DNA of 64,000 nt from Streptococcus azizii (GCF_001984715.1 NZ_MSPR01000003.1:1-64000); one strand, 5' to 3'. Positions 18,318 through 28,386 are shown, counted from the first letter of the stretch. Notes: a model not told the origin generated them from the sequence alone. Numbers and translations are program-made.

Positions 18318-18515
18318 GTGTGCCGTATTTCCTATTTTTTCGAGGAGCTGTTTTACTCTCTTGTATTTTTTCTTATGTCAATCTCCTTCGTCTTTATTTC
18401 CCAGTTTGCTTTTTGATTTTTGAAGAGTAGGAGTAGTAGTACCCCTCTCTGGACCAGCTATAGAATCTGTGGAAAAATTTTGGATAAAAAATGCTCATTA
18501 TCTAGGCATTTCCCC

Positions 18516-18546
18516 TTGACAAAATAGGCGGGGGGGGGGGTAGAAT
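18516..18546 (+). promoter_or_regulatory. Promoter with an 11-G homopolymer in the -35/-10 spacer; probable phase-variable switch
   Basis: TTGACA at 18516-18521 and TAGAAT at 18541-18546 flank a 19-nt spacer. Bases 18530-18540 of the spacer are eleven consecutive G. Change in tract length would move the spacer through 17, 18, 19 nt and so on, and change promoter strength. The promoter stands 84 nt upstream of the coiled-coil gene that leads the adhesin cluster. At the present 19 nt the spacing is 2 nt longer than optimal, so a weakened state is inferred. Confidence 0.8.
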
Positions 18547-18629
18547 AGATAGGAAAATATTATGTCTGCCTGTCCTTTCTTTTTTTAGAGAATAATAGGA
18601 TAGGAGAACCCAACATTTGAGGAGGAAAT

Positions 18630-19265
18630 ATGGCTGAATTAAAAGGAACCTTGCTCTTTGGCTATTCAAAGGCCTCTGTGCATAGAGTATTGAATGCTCA
18701 GCGCAGAGAGCATGAAAGTGAATTAAATCGGCAGCGGAGCGATTACGAAAAAAAGATGCGTGACCTGGAAGAGTTGAATGCGACCTTCAAGCGAACCATT
18801 GAGCGCTATCAAGAAAAAGAACTATTCATTTCTGAAGCGCTGACAGAAGCCAAACGCATTTCAAGGGATATTTTGGCGAATTCAGAAGTGGAAGCAGAGG
18901 AATTGATTCGTCTCACCAAGGAGAATCTTAGTAATCGTGTGCGCAATACGGAAGTGAAGCTCCAAGAGCTGGAAGAAGCCCGCCGCAGGATTGTCAACCA
19001 CGAGGAGTTTATGAAGGTGGAGCTTCGTCAGTTGCTCAATCGGCACATGGAGATGGTGGATCACATTGAATTGGGCGATTTACATGACCGCAATTCTGAG
19101 TTAAATACGATTTTAGAGAACAGCCAGAAGGTCCTCTATCTCACCAAGCAGATAGCTACCGGTCCTGAAAAGCGTCCCAATACCACCTCACGTCAAACTG
19201 AGAAATTTGAACAGAGTAAAGAGTATACGGGGGAAATCCCTCTCTACTCCCTAGGCTCTCAATAG
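18630..19265 (+). CDS. DivIVA-like coiled-coil protein
   Basis: A 211-aa cytosolic protein with almost continuous heptads from about residue 20 to 165, rich in Glu, Arg and Leu, and a disordered C-terminal tail. The N-terminal LLFGYSKASVHRVLNAQR followed by a coiled coil resembles the lipid-binding start of DivIVA/GpsB-type scaffolds, but the match is by pattern only. AGGAGG lies 8 nt before ATG 18630. It is the first gene of a four-gene run and lies directly downstream of the G-tract promoter. A scaffold of this type could place the giant wall protein encoded two genes further at a pole or septum; this is inference. Confidence 0.65.
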   Translation: MAELKGTLLFGYSKASVHRVLNAQRREHESELNRQRSDYEKKMRDLEELNATFKRTIERYQEKELFISEALTEAKRISRDILANSEVEAEELIRLTKENLSNRVRNTEVKLQELEEARRRIVNHEEFMKVELRQLLNRHMEMVDHIELGDLHDRNSELNTILENSQKVLYLTKQIATGPEKRPNTTSRQTEKFEQSKEYTGEIPLYSLGSQ

Positions 19266-19276
19266 GAGACAGGAGT

Positions 19277-19723
19277 ATGTCGGATCTAAACCAACTATTT
19301 CAAGAGATACTAGAAGCCAGAGGTTTTCCTTTGAAAATCAAGGAAGAGGAAGATGCCTTCATCTACAAGGGAAGAGTTTTAATCTTTGAGGAACACCAAG
19401 TGGACTTTGCCCTCTCCATCTCCAAGGGGGACAGCGAGTGTATCGCCCAGATTGTCTTTAACCAGCTGGCCTATCTGCCCGAGAGGGCAGAGCGCTCTCT
19501 CTGGTTGGATGGTCTCAATCTTCTCAACCTACAACATGGACTCTATTACTATTTCGCACTCGATGATGACAATCGAGTCTTTGCCCGCTATGTGACGAGG
19601 GTCTCACAAGATTTGGAAAACCTGTTTTTCATTCTTAGTAAAGGGGGATACATTGTAGAACGCTCCCTTACATTTTTAACCAACCATATTATCAGTCAAA
19701 AGGAAAAAGTGAATCATGAGTAA
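19277..19723 (+). CDS. Small cytosolic protein, possibly YbjN / secretion-chaperone-like
   Basis: A 148-aa acidic protein without signal or membrane segments. It starts 11 nt after the coiled-coil gene (ribosome site AGGAGACAGGAG) and overlaps the next gene by 8 nt. The alternation of predicted strands and helices (FIYKGRVLIFEEHQVDFALS, LYYYFALDDDNRVFARYV) recalls the YbjN / type III chaperone fold, but this is weak. Tight coupling to a 2874-aa secreted protein makes a chaperone or secretion helper an attractive inference. Confidence 0.55.
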   Translation: MSDLNQLFQEILEARGFPLKIKEEEDAFIYKGRVLIFEEHQVDFALSISKGDSECIAQIVFNQLAYLPERAERSLWLDGLNLLNLQHGLYYYFALDDDNRVFARYVTRVSQDLENLFFILSKGGYIVERSLTFLTNHIISQKEKVNHE

Positions 19724-22700
19724 AAGACAACGAAATAAAAAACGCCTACGTCTGGAACAAAAACGCCTGAAGGCAGTTGTTGCAGCTGCAGCCATCGGGA
19801 CGACAGTCGGTGTGAGTAGCCCTCTTTATGCAGAGGAGGTCTCTCCTGCTACTGCCGGTGCAGGACAGGTAGCGCCAGTCCCAGCCGAGGAAAATGCAAC
19901 AACTGAAGAAAGCCCAGAAGTAGACACGGTTTCTACAACTGAGGTAGCCCCAACTGTAGCTGAAAGTCCAGCCGAGGAGACTGGGGCGGAAGCAGTAGTC
20001 CCTGCTCCTCTTGATACCTCGAGTTTGGCGCAGACCCTCGCAACCCTCAGAACCCTGCTGGAGCAAAGTGCAGCTACGAATACCAGTGAGAAAACGCCAG
20101 AGAGCCTAGCGGGCTATGAGGCAGCCCTTGCGACAGCGAGACAGGAGGAAGAAAAAGCAGCCCTCCTTCTTGCCAACGGGGCTACGAGCCAGGCGGAAGT
20201 TGAAGCCCAGGATGCGGCCTTGGTCGCAGTGATTTCCAACTTATCACAAGCTAAGAATGCCTTGGTAGACAAGGTAGTGGTTGAGGAAGGAGCTGCAGAA
20301 TCTTCAACAGCTGCAACAGAAGCAGAAAAGCAGGCGTCTCCTGACAACACCTCACGGACGGTGTCCTTGACCTATACGGTAGAATATGTGAATCGGCAGA
20401 CTGGAGAGGTCGTCTTTAGTATCCAAAAAGAAAAGGCGGTGACAACTACTGAGGCAGTGGCGACAGCCAGCGTCACTGAAATCGGCGCAGAACTCACCAA
20501 TGAAGCAGCCCTGGCAGATTTTTACGTGCCAGATGGACTAGAGACCCAAAAAACAGTTGAATTAAGTGAAGGCACGACGACCAAAGTGACCTATCCGGTA
20601 GAACGCTTCCAAAACTTCCCAGCAGAAGCTCCAAGGCGTGTCAGACGAGCGGCAGAAGAAAATCCTGTAACGATTGAGCTGGTGTCTGTATCTAACATTG
20701 AAAATTGGGGTGGTTTCTATGATAAGTCGACTAACACATGGGCAAGATTCAAGTTTAAAATTAGTGGCGAAGGTATTGAGTCTGTAAATAGCAGTGATAT
20801 TTATGATGGTAGATACGATGCTATTACAGGGTTTTATGAGGGTCAAATTTGGATTACAAGTGGGACGCCTAATACCCTTCCATTAAGATTTAATATTAGG
20901 CAGAATGGTGTGGATAAAACCGTTGATGGCCCTAGCTTGTCCTTCCTTTCAAAGGAGGACTATCAGGCTCATCGTGATCGAACTCCTTACATGACTATTG
21001 AACGGTACTGGGGAAATAATGTTTCCAATGTTGATTACACGGTCAAGAAAAATGGGACTCAGGCTCAGGTTCGCTATAAAATGGGGCTGACGCGGATTGG
21101 GACGGATGAGGTAGAATTGACAGCCGATGCCCAGAAACTAGGTCTCAACTATGACCCTGTTTCCAACTATATCACGGGGATATTAGATTTTTCAGACCCA
21201 GCTCTACTGGCAGGGAGCTATCAGATTGGACTTGTAGCAAAAGCCAATTCAGGCTACAAGGCAACCGCCCTACTTAAAATCGAAGACCCGAGAACCTTTA
21301 TTCTACGGGATTTGGCGAATGGATTAAATAGTGGAGAAAATCCTAATGTACGGGAGTATGCCAATGCCGCCTATTTCAAGAATGCAAATAATGGTGGTCC
21401 CATCAGGACTGACAAAGGGAATGATACGGATGATTACCAAAATCGTGATCTAACCTATGAGATGAAGGTGACCACCACCCCCTTTGGCTATTACATTTCA
21501 AATGATCCTAATGCCAAGAAGACCGTGGCGGATGCAACGAGTACAACCCCTCAGTATGTGGCAGGTTTTCAGCTACTCCATCCCGACTCCTATGTCAACT
21601 TTACAGAAGAGGTAACCATTACCAAGTTTGAGCAGACAGGGGGGACGTCTGGATGGGAACTGGAATTTATTGACAGAAACACCCTAGCCAATCGTCCATT
21701 CGACACCCACTTAAATACAGTTGGGGCCCTTTGGTATTTAGACCATGTAAATATGGATAAAGCTACCATGTATTCAACAGGGTATGATGGGAGAACGAAT
21801 TATGAGAGCAAATATCCCATCGGTCCCTACTGGGTGCTATTTAAGAAGATGGGGGAGTCAGGAACTCAGGGAAGTGCTTTTGTCACCTTTAAGACGACAG
21901 ATAGCAATGGCGTCACGCGGAACTTCCGTATCAACATTACTACAGTTGAGCGTTCGCAGGACGGGCACCTGACCAATGCTGATGTCCGCTTTGAAGGAAA
22001 TGCAGCCTACACGGATGCGGTCACCAAAGCGGTCCTTGTCCCAGCTTCCAGTGAGGAGCAGGTACTCGGAAAGGTTGAGCTAAACAAAATCAATGCCAGC
22101 GTTGTTCCTGTTCGTTTCCCAGATGGGACAGAATATGACGCCTCAACGCAGACGGTCAAGAAAAAAGCAGGGGTCACCCTTGCACCGGGTGTCTACACCT
22201 TCCAAGTGCGCGCCGTGGATGGTCACTTCGGTGACAATGCCCCGACCCGTGAGATGTCCTTCAAGGTCGTGGACAATATCCTTGCCATCCCCCACCAAGT
22301 GTGGACAGAAGGCTCTCGGATTGACCCCATCCCTGTCAGCATGGAGCACAATTCCGACATTACAGAGATAAAAGTCATCCGCATGGGCAATCATGCCGAT
22401 CTACTAGCAGATAGTACAGGTAAGACCATCAATGGGGTCGCAACAACCCGTACGACGGAAAACCAAACAGCCCGTTTGCAGGTATCCTATCGCAATAGTG
22501 AAGGTGGCACTGACACAGTCTACACCGACTTCACCTACGAAGTACGGCCAAATGATAATCAGCTGGACCTAGATGTCACGAATGCCATTCAAACTGTCAA
22601 GGAAGGCCAGCGGTATGAAAACATGGTCGTGACGCATACCGAAGGCGCTGAATTGAGCGTGATTACAGCCCTGCCAAAGGGACTGCGCTTTTCACCAAGT

Positions 22701-25700
22701 ACCAAGACCTTCTCAGGGCGTGGAGTAGAGGCAGGCACCTATCATATCACGATACTGGCTGAAAAAGATGGTTTGAGTGCAACAAAATCCATCCACCTCA
22801 CGGTAGAGCCGGGTGAGTTAGTGGCAGATGACTATGTACGAGAAGTGGTTGCAGGAGATGCTATTGAGGAACTTCTCATTGAAAAGCCAGGCAATGCCAC
22901 ACTCGAGTTTAGCGATTGGAATGCGCGAGATTTAGGGAACTATGGCTTGACCTTTAACCGAGAGGAGGCGACGATTAACGGGACGACCACTCGGGTTGGA
23001 GAAAGGGAGTACACCTATTCACTGGTTCGGACAGTGAACGGGACGACACAACGGGTTAATGGTAGAATCACGCTTCGGATTACCAATCGTCCGGTGACGG
23101 TGACCAGTAATGACCAGACACTGGAAGTAGGGACAGCTATTCAGAATTTCACCATTGAAACGACAGCCGGAGCGAGCATTGGGAATATCAATACCTATTT
23201 GTTACCGCCAGGCGTCACCTATGATAGTGACAGCAAGACCTTCAGTGGCACCCCGACCCGTGTAGGAACCTTCCGCATCCCTTATACAGCAAGCTATCCT
23301 AATATTGAGGGGAATACGACTGCGACAGGCTGGTTTGTCCTCAATGTGACAGATAAGTACATTGGTGTCAACAGTGGTCAGGAAACGGTGACCGCAGGAA
23401 CAGCTATTCAAGATTTTGTGATTCGACCGAGTGAGGGTGGAGAAATTAGTTATATTTCTGATGACCAACTCCCATCGGGTGTCACTTATAATCGCGAAAC
23501 AAAGACTATCAGCGGTAGGCCTACAAAGGTGGGACGCTTTGTGGTGAGCTACACAGCACGCTACCCACACCTATCTGGCAATACAGAAGCAACTGGCCAA
23601 TATGTACTGATCGTAACAGATAAGGCTATCAATGTGAGCGCTGGAAATCAGACGACCGTAGTAGAAAGCCAAATGCCGAATCTGGTGCTAACAGCAAGTG
23701 AGGGCGCGCATGTCGAGATTGTGAGTGAGTTACCAGCAGGTCTCAGCTATGATGCTACAACAAAGACGATTAGTGGAACTCCTAAGAAGGTGGGAACCTA
23801 CATTCTTGAAGCTAGAGCCAGCTACCCAGACTTGGAAGGAAATATTGAGGCCAATACTACATTTTCCATTACAGTCTTGCCAATCGCTGCGGATGTGGAA
23901 GTAGATAGGGATAATCAACAGGTGACACTTGGAGATGACATCACACCTGTTCAGGTAAGCCACAGTCGCTTATCAGATTTATACCTATCGACCCCTTATG
24001 GAGATGTGCCAGAAAGTAGCCTAGATGCCCTGTTCCGCGACCAGTACGGCCTGCGGTATGACAGTGCGACCAAGACTATCAGTGGGACTCCGAGCCGTAT
24101 CGGTACCTTTGAATTCCGTATGAAGGCTAAAAATAACTCGGATTTGGGTGGCGCAGAAGATGTGGAAACCTTTGTCATTAAGGTTGTTCCTGCTGATTTG
24201 GATCTCGTCATCAGCAATGATGCGCAGACAATCTTGCTAGGAAGCAACATACGTAATATGGTCTTAACGCATACCGATGGTGCCACACTTGACTTTGATG
24301 AGACCCAGTTACCGGAAGGGCTAGTCTACGATGCCGGAACCAAGACCATCAGTGGGACGCCAACGAAAGCGGGACGCTACGACATTCAGGCCAGCGTCAC
24401 CAGTGAAGATGGGAAACGGACAAAGGTTGCTGTAGCAAGGTTAGATGTGATTGAATTGCCAGACTCTGTGCAATCAGCGGACCCTCGTCTCAATAAGATT
24501 ATTGAAGGTGATACTGCCGTTTCGGGCTATGGAACTCCAAATGCCACCGTCAAAGTAAGCCTACCAGACGGTACGGTGAGAGAGACCACCGTCGGGGAAA
24601 GCGGAACTTGGTCCATTACGGATCTTCCAGCCTTTGAAAAAGGTCAGAGTGTTGATGCAAAACAAACAGAAAAAGGCAAGACCCCGAGTGACGCTATTTC
24701 AGCGACAGCTGTTCCACAGATTACCAAGGGCGATAATGGCCAAGACGGCAAGTCCCCAAGTGTCGAAACAGAACGTGGTAAGGGTACTGACGCAGCTGGT
24801 GAAGAGGTAGACGGTACTTGGGTCATTACCAAAGATGGCGACGGTAATGAGCTAAGCCGCACCTTTATCCCAGATGGCAGCAAGGGCGACAAGGGAGATA
24901 AAGGCGAAGATGGCCAAAACGGTCAGAACGGCGTAGACGGCAAGTCCCCAAGTGTTGCGACAGAACGTGGCCGTGGTACTAACGCTGCTGGCGAAGAGGT
25001 AGACGGTACCTGGGTCATCACCAAAGATGGTGACGGCAATGAGCTAAGCCGCACCTTTATCCCAGATGGCAGCAAGGGCGACAAGGGCGAAGACGGAAGC
25101 CCAGGAACAATTTTAAAAGTACAACGTGGTCGAGGAAAGGATAGTGCAGGGAACATCGTAGATGGAACGTGGATTCTCAATGAATATGATGATTTCTTAT
25201 CCTTTATTCCAGACGGGCAAAATGGTTCTCGAGGAGAAGACGGCAAGTCCCCAAGTGTCGAAACAGAACGTGGCAAGGGTACTAACCCTGCTGGTGAAGA
25301 AGTAGACGGTACTTGGGTGATTACCAAGGACGGCGACGGCAATGAGCTAAGCCGCACCTTTATCCCAGATGGCAGCAAAGGCGACAAGGGAGATAAAGGT
25401 GAAGATGGTCAGAATGGCGTAGACGGCAAGTCCCCAAGTGTTGCGACAGAACGTGGCAAGGGTACTAACCCTGCTGGCGACGAAGTAGACGGTACTTGGG
25501 TGATTACCAAGGACGGTGACGGCAACGAGTTGAACCGTACCTTTATCCCAGATGGAAGCAAGGGCGACAAGGGAGATAAGGGTGAAGATGGCCAAAACGG
25601 CGTAGACGGTAAGTCCCCAAGTGTCGCGACAGAACGTGGCCGTGGTACTAACCCTGCTGGTGAAGAGGTAGACGGTACCTGGGTCATCACAAAAGATGGC

Positions 25701-28340
25701 GACGGCAATGAGCTAAGCCGCACCTTTATCCCAGATGGCAGCAAGGGCGACAAGGGAGATAAAGGCGAGGATGGCCAAAACGGTCAGAACGGCGTAGACG
25801 GCAAGTCCCCAAGTGTTGCGACAGAACGTGGCCGTGGTACCAACCTTGCTGGCGAAGAGGTAGACGGTACTTGGGTGATTACCAAGGACGGTGACGGCAA
25901 CGAGCTAAGCCGCACCTTTATCCCAGATGGCAGCAAGGGCGACAAGGGAGATAAAGGCGAGGATGGCCAAAATGGTCAAGACGGCAAGTCCCCAAGCGTT
26001 GCGACAGAACGTGGTAAAGGTACTAACCCTGCTGGTGACGAAGTAGACGGTACTTGGGTGATTACCAAGGACGTAGATGGCAACGAGTTAAGCCGCACCT
26101 TTATCCCAGATGGAAGCAAAGGCGATAAGGGAGATAAAGGCGATAAGGGCGAAGCTGGCCAAAATGGTCAGAACGGCGTAGATGGCAAGTCCCCAAGTGT
26201 CGCGACAGAACGTGGCCGTGGTACTAACCCTGCTGGTGACGAAGTAGACGGTACTTGGGTGATTACCAAGGATGGTGACGGCAATGAGCTAACCCGTACC
26301 TTTATCCCAGACGGAAGCAAAGGCGATAAGGGAGATAAAGGCGAAGATGGTCAAAATGGTCAAGATGGCAAGTCCCCAAGTGTTGCGACAGAACGTGGCA
26401 AGGGTACTAACCCTGCTGGTGAAGAAGTAGACGGTACTTGGGTCATCACAAAAGATGGCGACGGCAATGAGCTAAGTCGCACCTTTATCCCAGATGGAAG
26501 CAAAGGCGATAAGGGAGATAAGGGTGAAGATGGCCAAAACGGCCAGAATGGCGTAGACGGCAAGTCCCCAAGTGTTGCGACAGAACGTGGTAAAGGTACT
26601 AACTCTGCTGGTGAAGAAGTAGACGGTACCTGGGTTATCACCAAAGATGGTGACGGCAATGAGCTAAGCCGCACCTTTATCCCAGATGGCAGCAAGGGCG
26701 ATAAGGGAGATAAAGGTGAGAAGGGCGAAGCTGGCCAAAATGGTCAGAACGGCGTAGATGGTAAGTCCCCAAGTGTCGCGACAGAACGTGGCCGTGGTAC
26801 TAACCCTGCTGGTGACGAAGTAGACGGTACTTGGGTGATTACCAGAGATGGTGACGGCACTGAAATCGCCCGTACCTTTATCCCAGACGGTCAAAACGGT
26901 CAGAATGGTCGAGACGGTGTCGATGGTAAGTCTCCAAGTGTAGCCACAGAGCGAGGCCGTGGTACCAACCCTGCTGGCGAAGAAGTAGATGGTACTTGGG
27001 TGATCACCAAAGACGGCGACGGTAACGAATTGAACCGTACCTTTATTCCAGATGGCAGCAAGGGCGACAAGGGAGATAGGGGTGAAGACGGTCAAAACGG
27101 CCAAGATGGTCAGAATGGCCGTGATGGCGTAGACGGTAAGTCTCCAAGTGTAGCCACAGAACGCGGCCGTGGTACCAACGCTGCTGGTGAAGAAGTAGAT
27201 GGTACTTGGGTGATTACCAGAGATGGTGACGGCACTGAAATAGCCCGTACCTTTATCCCAGACGGTCAAAACGGTCAGAATGGTCGTGACGGTGTAGACG
27301 GTAAGTCTCCAAGTGTAGCCACAGAGCGAGGCCGTGGTACCAACCCTGCTGGCGAAGAAGTAGATGGTACTTGGGTTATCACCAAAGATGGCGACGGCAA
27401 TGAGCTAAGTCGCACCTTTATCCCAGATGGCAGCAAGGGCGACAAGGGAGATAAGGGTGAAGACGGTCGTGATGGTCGCAACGGCATTGACGGCAAGTCT
27501 CCGACGGTTGAAGCCACACCAGGTGTGAATACAGAAGGTCATACAGGAATTTGGGTAATTATCCGCGATGGTAATGGCAACGAGATTAGCCGTGAATTTG
27601 TCCGTGATGGCAAGGATGGTAAAACTCCAGTAGTCACAACGGTTCCAGGTAAGAATACGGATGGGCATACAGGTATCTGGGTTATTGTCACAGATGGTGA
27701 TGGTCGTGAAGTCAGTCGTGAATTTGTTCGCGATGGTCGCGACGGTCGTGATGGTCGTGACGGCGTTGACGGCAAGTCTCCGACAGTTGAAGCCACACCA
27801 GGTGTGAATACAGAAGGTCATACAGGAATTTGGGTGATTATCCGCGATGGTAATGGCAACGAGATTAGCCGTGAATTTGTCCGTGATGGCAAGGATGGTA
27901 AAACTCCAGTAGTCACAACGGTTCCAGGTAAGAATACGGATGGGCATACAGGTATCTGGGTTATTGTCACAGATGGTGATGGTCGTGAAGTTAGTCGTGA
28001 ATTTGTTCGCGATGGAATTGATGGTAAAGATGGTAAAGATGGGGAATGTAGTTGCATTAACAAACCAACGGAACCAAACAAACCAACGGAACCAAGTAAA
28101 CCAACGAATCCAAGCACGCCAACAGATCCAAATCAAGGAAGCCTACTTCCAAATATGGTATCGACAAAGGCATTTACTTCATCGTTCCCATCTTCTTCAC
28201 ATCAATCAGCTACTTCACGTTCTCAATTACCAAATACAGGTACAGAGACACTCCCATTCCTAAATGTTCTAGCCTTTGCTAGCTTAGGACTAAGTGGAGC
28301 TATGCTATTCAAAAATAAAAGAAAAGAAGATGAAAAATAG
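19716..28340 (+). CDS. Giant LPNTG wall protein with Ig-like domains and collagen-like/beta-module repeats
   Basis: A 2874-aa surface protein. A basic signal (MSKRQRNKKRLRLEQKRLK, hydrophobic to SPLYA) is followed by an Ala/Glu-rich helical region (to about 210), adhesin-like beta domains (about 215-950), and a run of putative-Ig (He_PIG-type) repeats (about 950-1590) with the recurrent LPxGxxYDxxTKTISGTP motif. From about 1680 to 2775 come 14 near-identical modules. Each has GKSPSVATERG, a beta hairpin VDGTWVITKDGDGNEL, RTFIPDG and a short Gly-X-Y stretch such as GSKGDKGDKGEDGQNGQNG. One divergent module sits after the second. Two pairs of variant modules (GKSPTVEATPG, GKTPVVTTVPG) follow. 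A Pro-rich PTEPNKP spacer leads to LPNTG and a membrane anchor. Collagen-like stretches are too short to stand alone, so modules probably trimerise in tandem. Start overlaps the upstream gene by 8 nt. Confidence 0.9.
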   Translation: MSKRQRNKKRLRLEQKRLKAVVAAAAIGTTVGVSSPLYAEEVSPATAGAGQVAPVPAEENATTEESPEVDTVSTTEVAPTVAESPAEETGAEAVVPAPLDTSSLAQTLATLRTLLEQSAATNTSEKTPESLAGYEAALATARQEEEKAALLLANGATSQAEVEAQDAALVAVISNLSQAKNALVDKVVVEEGAAESSTAATEAEKQASPDNTSRTVSLTYTVEYVNRQTGEVVFSIQKEKAVTTTEAVATASVTEIGAELTNEAALADFYVPDGLETQKTVELSEGTTTKVTYPVERFQNFPAEAPRRVRRAAEENPVTIELVSVSNIENWGGFYDKSTNTWARFKFKISGEGIESVNSSDIYDGRYDAITGFYEGQIWITSGTPNTLPLRFNIRQNGVDKTVDGPSLSFLSKEDYQAHRDRTPYMTIERYWGNNVSNVDYTVKKNGTQAQVRYKMGLTRIGTDEVELTADAQKLGLNYDPVSNYITGILDFSDPALLAGSYQIGLVAKANSGYKATALLKIEDPRTFILRDLANGLNSGENPNVREYANAAYFKNANNGGPIRTDKGNDTDDYQNRDLTYEMKVTTTPFGYYISNDPNAKKTVADATSTTPQYVAGFQLLHPDSYVNFTEEVTITKFEQTGGTSGWELEFIDRNTLANRPFDTHLNTVGALWYLDHVNMDKATMYSTGYDGRTNYESKYPIGPYWVLFKKMGESGTQGSAFVTFKTTDSNGVTRNFRINITTVERSQDGHLTNADVRFEGNAAYTDAVTKAVLVPASSEEQVLGKVELNKINASVVPVRFPDGTEYDASTQTVKKKAGVTLAPGVYTFQVRAVDGHFGDNAPTREMSFKVVDNILAIPHQVWTEGSRIDPIPVSMEHNSDITEIKVIRMGNHADLLADSTGKTINGVATTRTTENQTARLQVSYRNSEGGTDTVYTDFTYEVRPNDNQLDLDVTNAIQTVKEGQRYENMVVTHTEGAELSVITALPKGLRFSPSTKTFSGRGVEAGTYHITILAEKDGLSATKSIHLTVEPGELVADDYVREVVAGDAIEELLIEKPGNATLEFSDWNARDLGNYGLTFNREEATINGTTTRVGEREYTYSLVRTVNGTTQRVNGRITLRITNRPVTVTSNDQTLEVGTAIQNFTIETTAGASIGNINTYLLPPGVTYDSDSKTFSGTPTRVGTFRIPYTASYPNIEGNTTATGWFVLNVTDKYIGVNSGQETVTAGTAIQDFVIRPSEGGEISYISDDQLPSGVTYNRETKTISGRPTKVGRFVVSYTARYPHLSGNTEATGQYVLIVTDKAINVSAGNQTTVVESQMPNLVLTASEGAHVEIVSELPAGLSYDATTKTISGTPKKVGTYILEARASYPDLEGNIEANTTFSITVLPIAADVEVDRDNQQVTLGDDITPVQVSHSRLSDLYLSTPYGDVPESSLDALFRDQYGLRYDSATKTISGTPSRIGTFEFRMKAKNNSDLGGAEDVETFVIKVVPADLDLVISNDAQTILLGSNIRNMVLTHTDGATLDFDETQLPEGLVYDAGTKTISGTPTKAGRYDIQASVTSEDGKRTKVAVARLDVIELPDSVQSADPRLNKIIEGDTAVSGYGTPNATVKVSLPDGTVRETTVGESGTWSITDLPAFEKGQSVDAKQTEKGKTPSDAISATAVPQITKGDNGQDGKSPSVETERGKGTDAAGEEVDGTWVITKDGDGNELSRTFIPDGSKGDKGDKGEDGQNGQNGVDGKSPSVATERGRGTNAAGEEVDGTWVITKDGDGNELSRTFIPDGSKGDKGEDGSPGTILKVQRGRGKDSAGNIVDGTWILNEYDDFLSFIPDGQNGSRGEDGKSPSVETERGKGTNPAGEEVDGTWVITKDGDGNELSRTFIPDGSKGDKGDKGEDGQNGVDGKSPSVATERGKGTNPAGDEVDGTWVITKDGDGNELNRTFIPDGSKGDKGDKGEDGQNGVDGKSPSVATERGRGTNPAGEEVDGTWVITKDGDGNELSRTFIPDGSKGDKGDKGEDGQNGQNGVDGKSPSVATERGRGTNLAGEEVDGTWVITKDGDGNELSRTFIPDGSKGDKGDKGEDGQNGQDGKSPSVATERGKGTNPAGDEVDGTWVITKDVDGNELSRTFIPDGSKGDKGDKGDKGEAGQNGQNGVDGKSPSVATERGRGTNPAGDEVDGTWVITKDGDGNELTRTFIPDGSKGDKGDKGEDGQNGQDGKSPSVATERGKGTNPAGEEVDGTWVITKDGDGNELSRTFIPDGSKGDKGDKGEDGQNGQNGVDGKSPSVATERGKGTNSAGEEVDGTWVITKDGDGNELSRTFIPDGSKGDKGDKGEKGEAGQNGQNGVDGKSPSVATERGRGTNPAGDEVDGTWVITRDGDGTEIARTFIPDGQNGQNGRDGVDGKSPSVATERGRGTNPAGEEVDGTWVITKDGDGNELNRTFIPDGSKGDKGDRGEDGQNGQDGQNGRDGVDGKSPSVATERGRGTNAAGEEVDGTWVITRDGDGTEIARTFIPDGQNGQNGRDGVDGKSPSVATERGRGTNPAGEEVDGTWVITKDGDGNELSRTFIPDGSKGDKGDKGEDGRDGRNGIDGKSPTVEATPGVNTEGHTGIWVIIRDGNGNEISREFVRDGKDGKTPVVTTVPGKNTDGHTGIWVIVTDGDGREVSREFVRDGRDGRDGRDGVDGKSPTVEATPGVNTEGHTGIWVIIRDGNGNEISREFVRDGKDGKTPVVTTVPGKNTDGHTGIWVIVTDGDGREVSREFVRDGIDGKDGKDGECSCINKPTEPNKPTEPSKPTNPSTPTDPNQGSLLPNMVSTKAFTSSFPSSSHQSATSRSQLPNTGTETLPFLNVLAFASLGLSGAMLFKNKRKEDEK

Positions 28341-28351
28341 GTGAAATCATA

Positions 28352-28386
28352 AATAAGTACAGCCTTTTAGTAGTGCTGTACTTATT
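28352..28386. promoter_or_regulatory. Hairpin between the two large surface-protein genes
   Basis: A perfect 12-bp stem AATAAGTACAGC / GCTGTACTTATT with an 11-nt loop lies in the 69-nt gap. It lacks a clear T run, so it is a weak terminator, an mRNA-processing site or a pause site that sets the ratio of the two proteins. Confidence 0.55.

Noticed and set aside
24644..27517. Many antisense ORFs of 60-240 codons inside the collagen-like and G5 genes
   Set aside because: They arise from codon periodicity of repetitive genes; no starts, ribosome sites or families.
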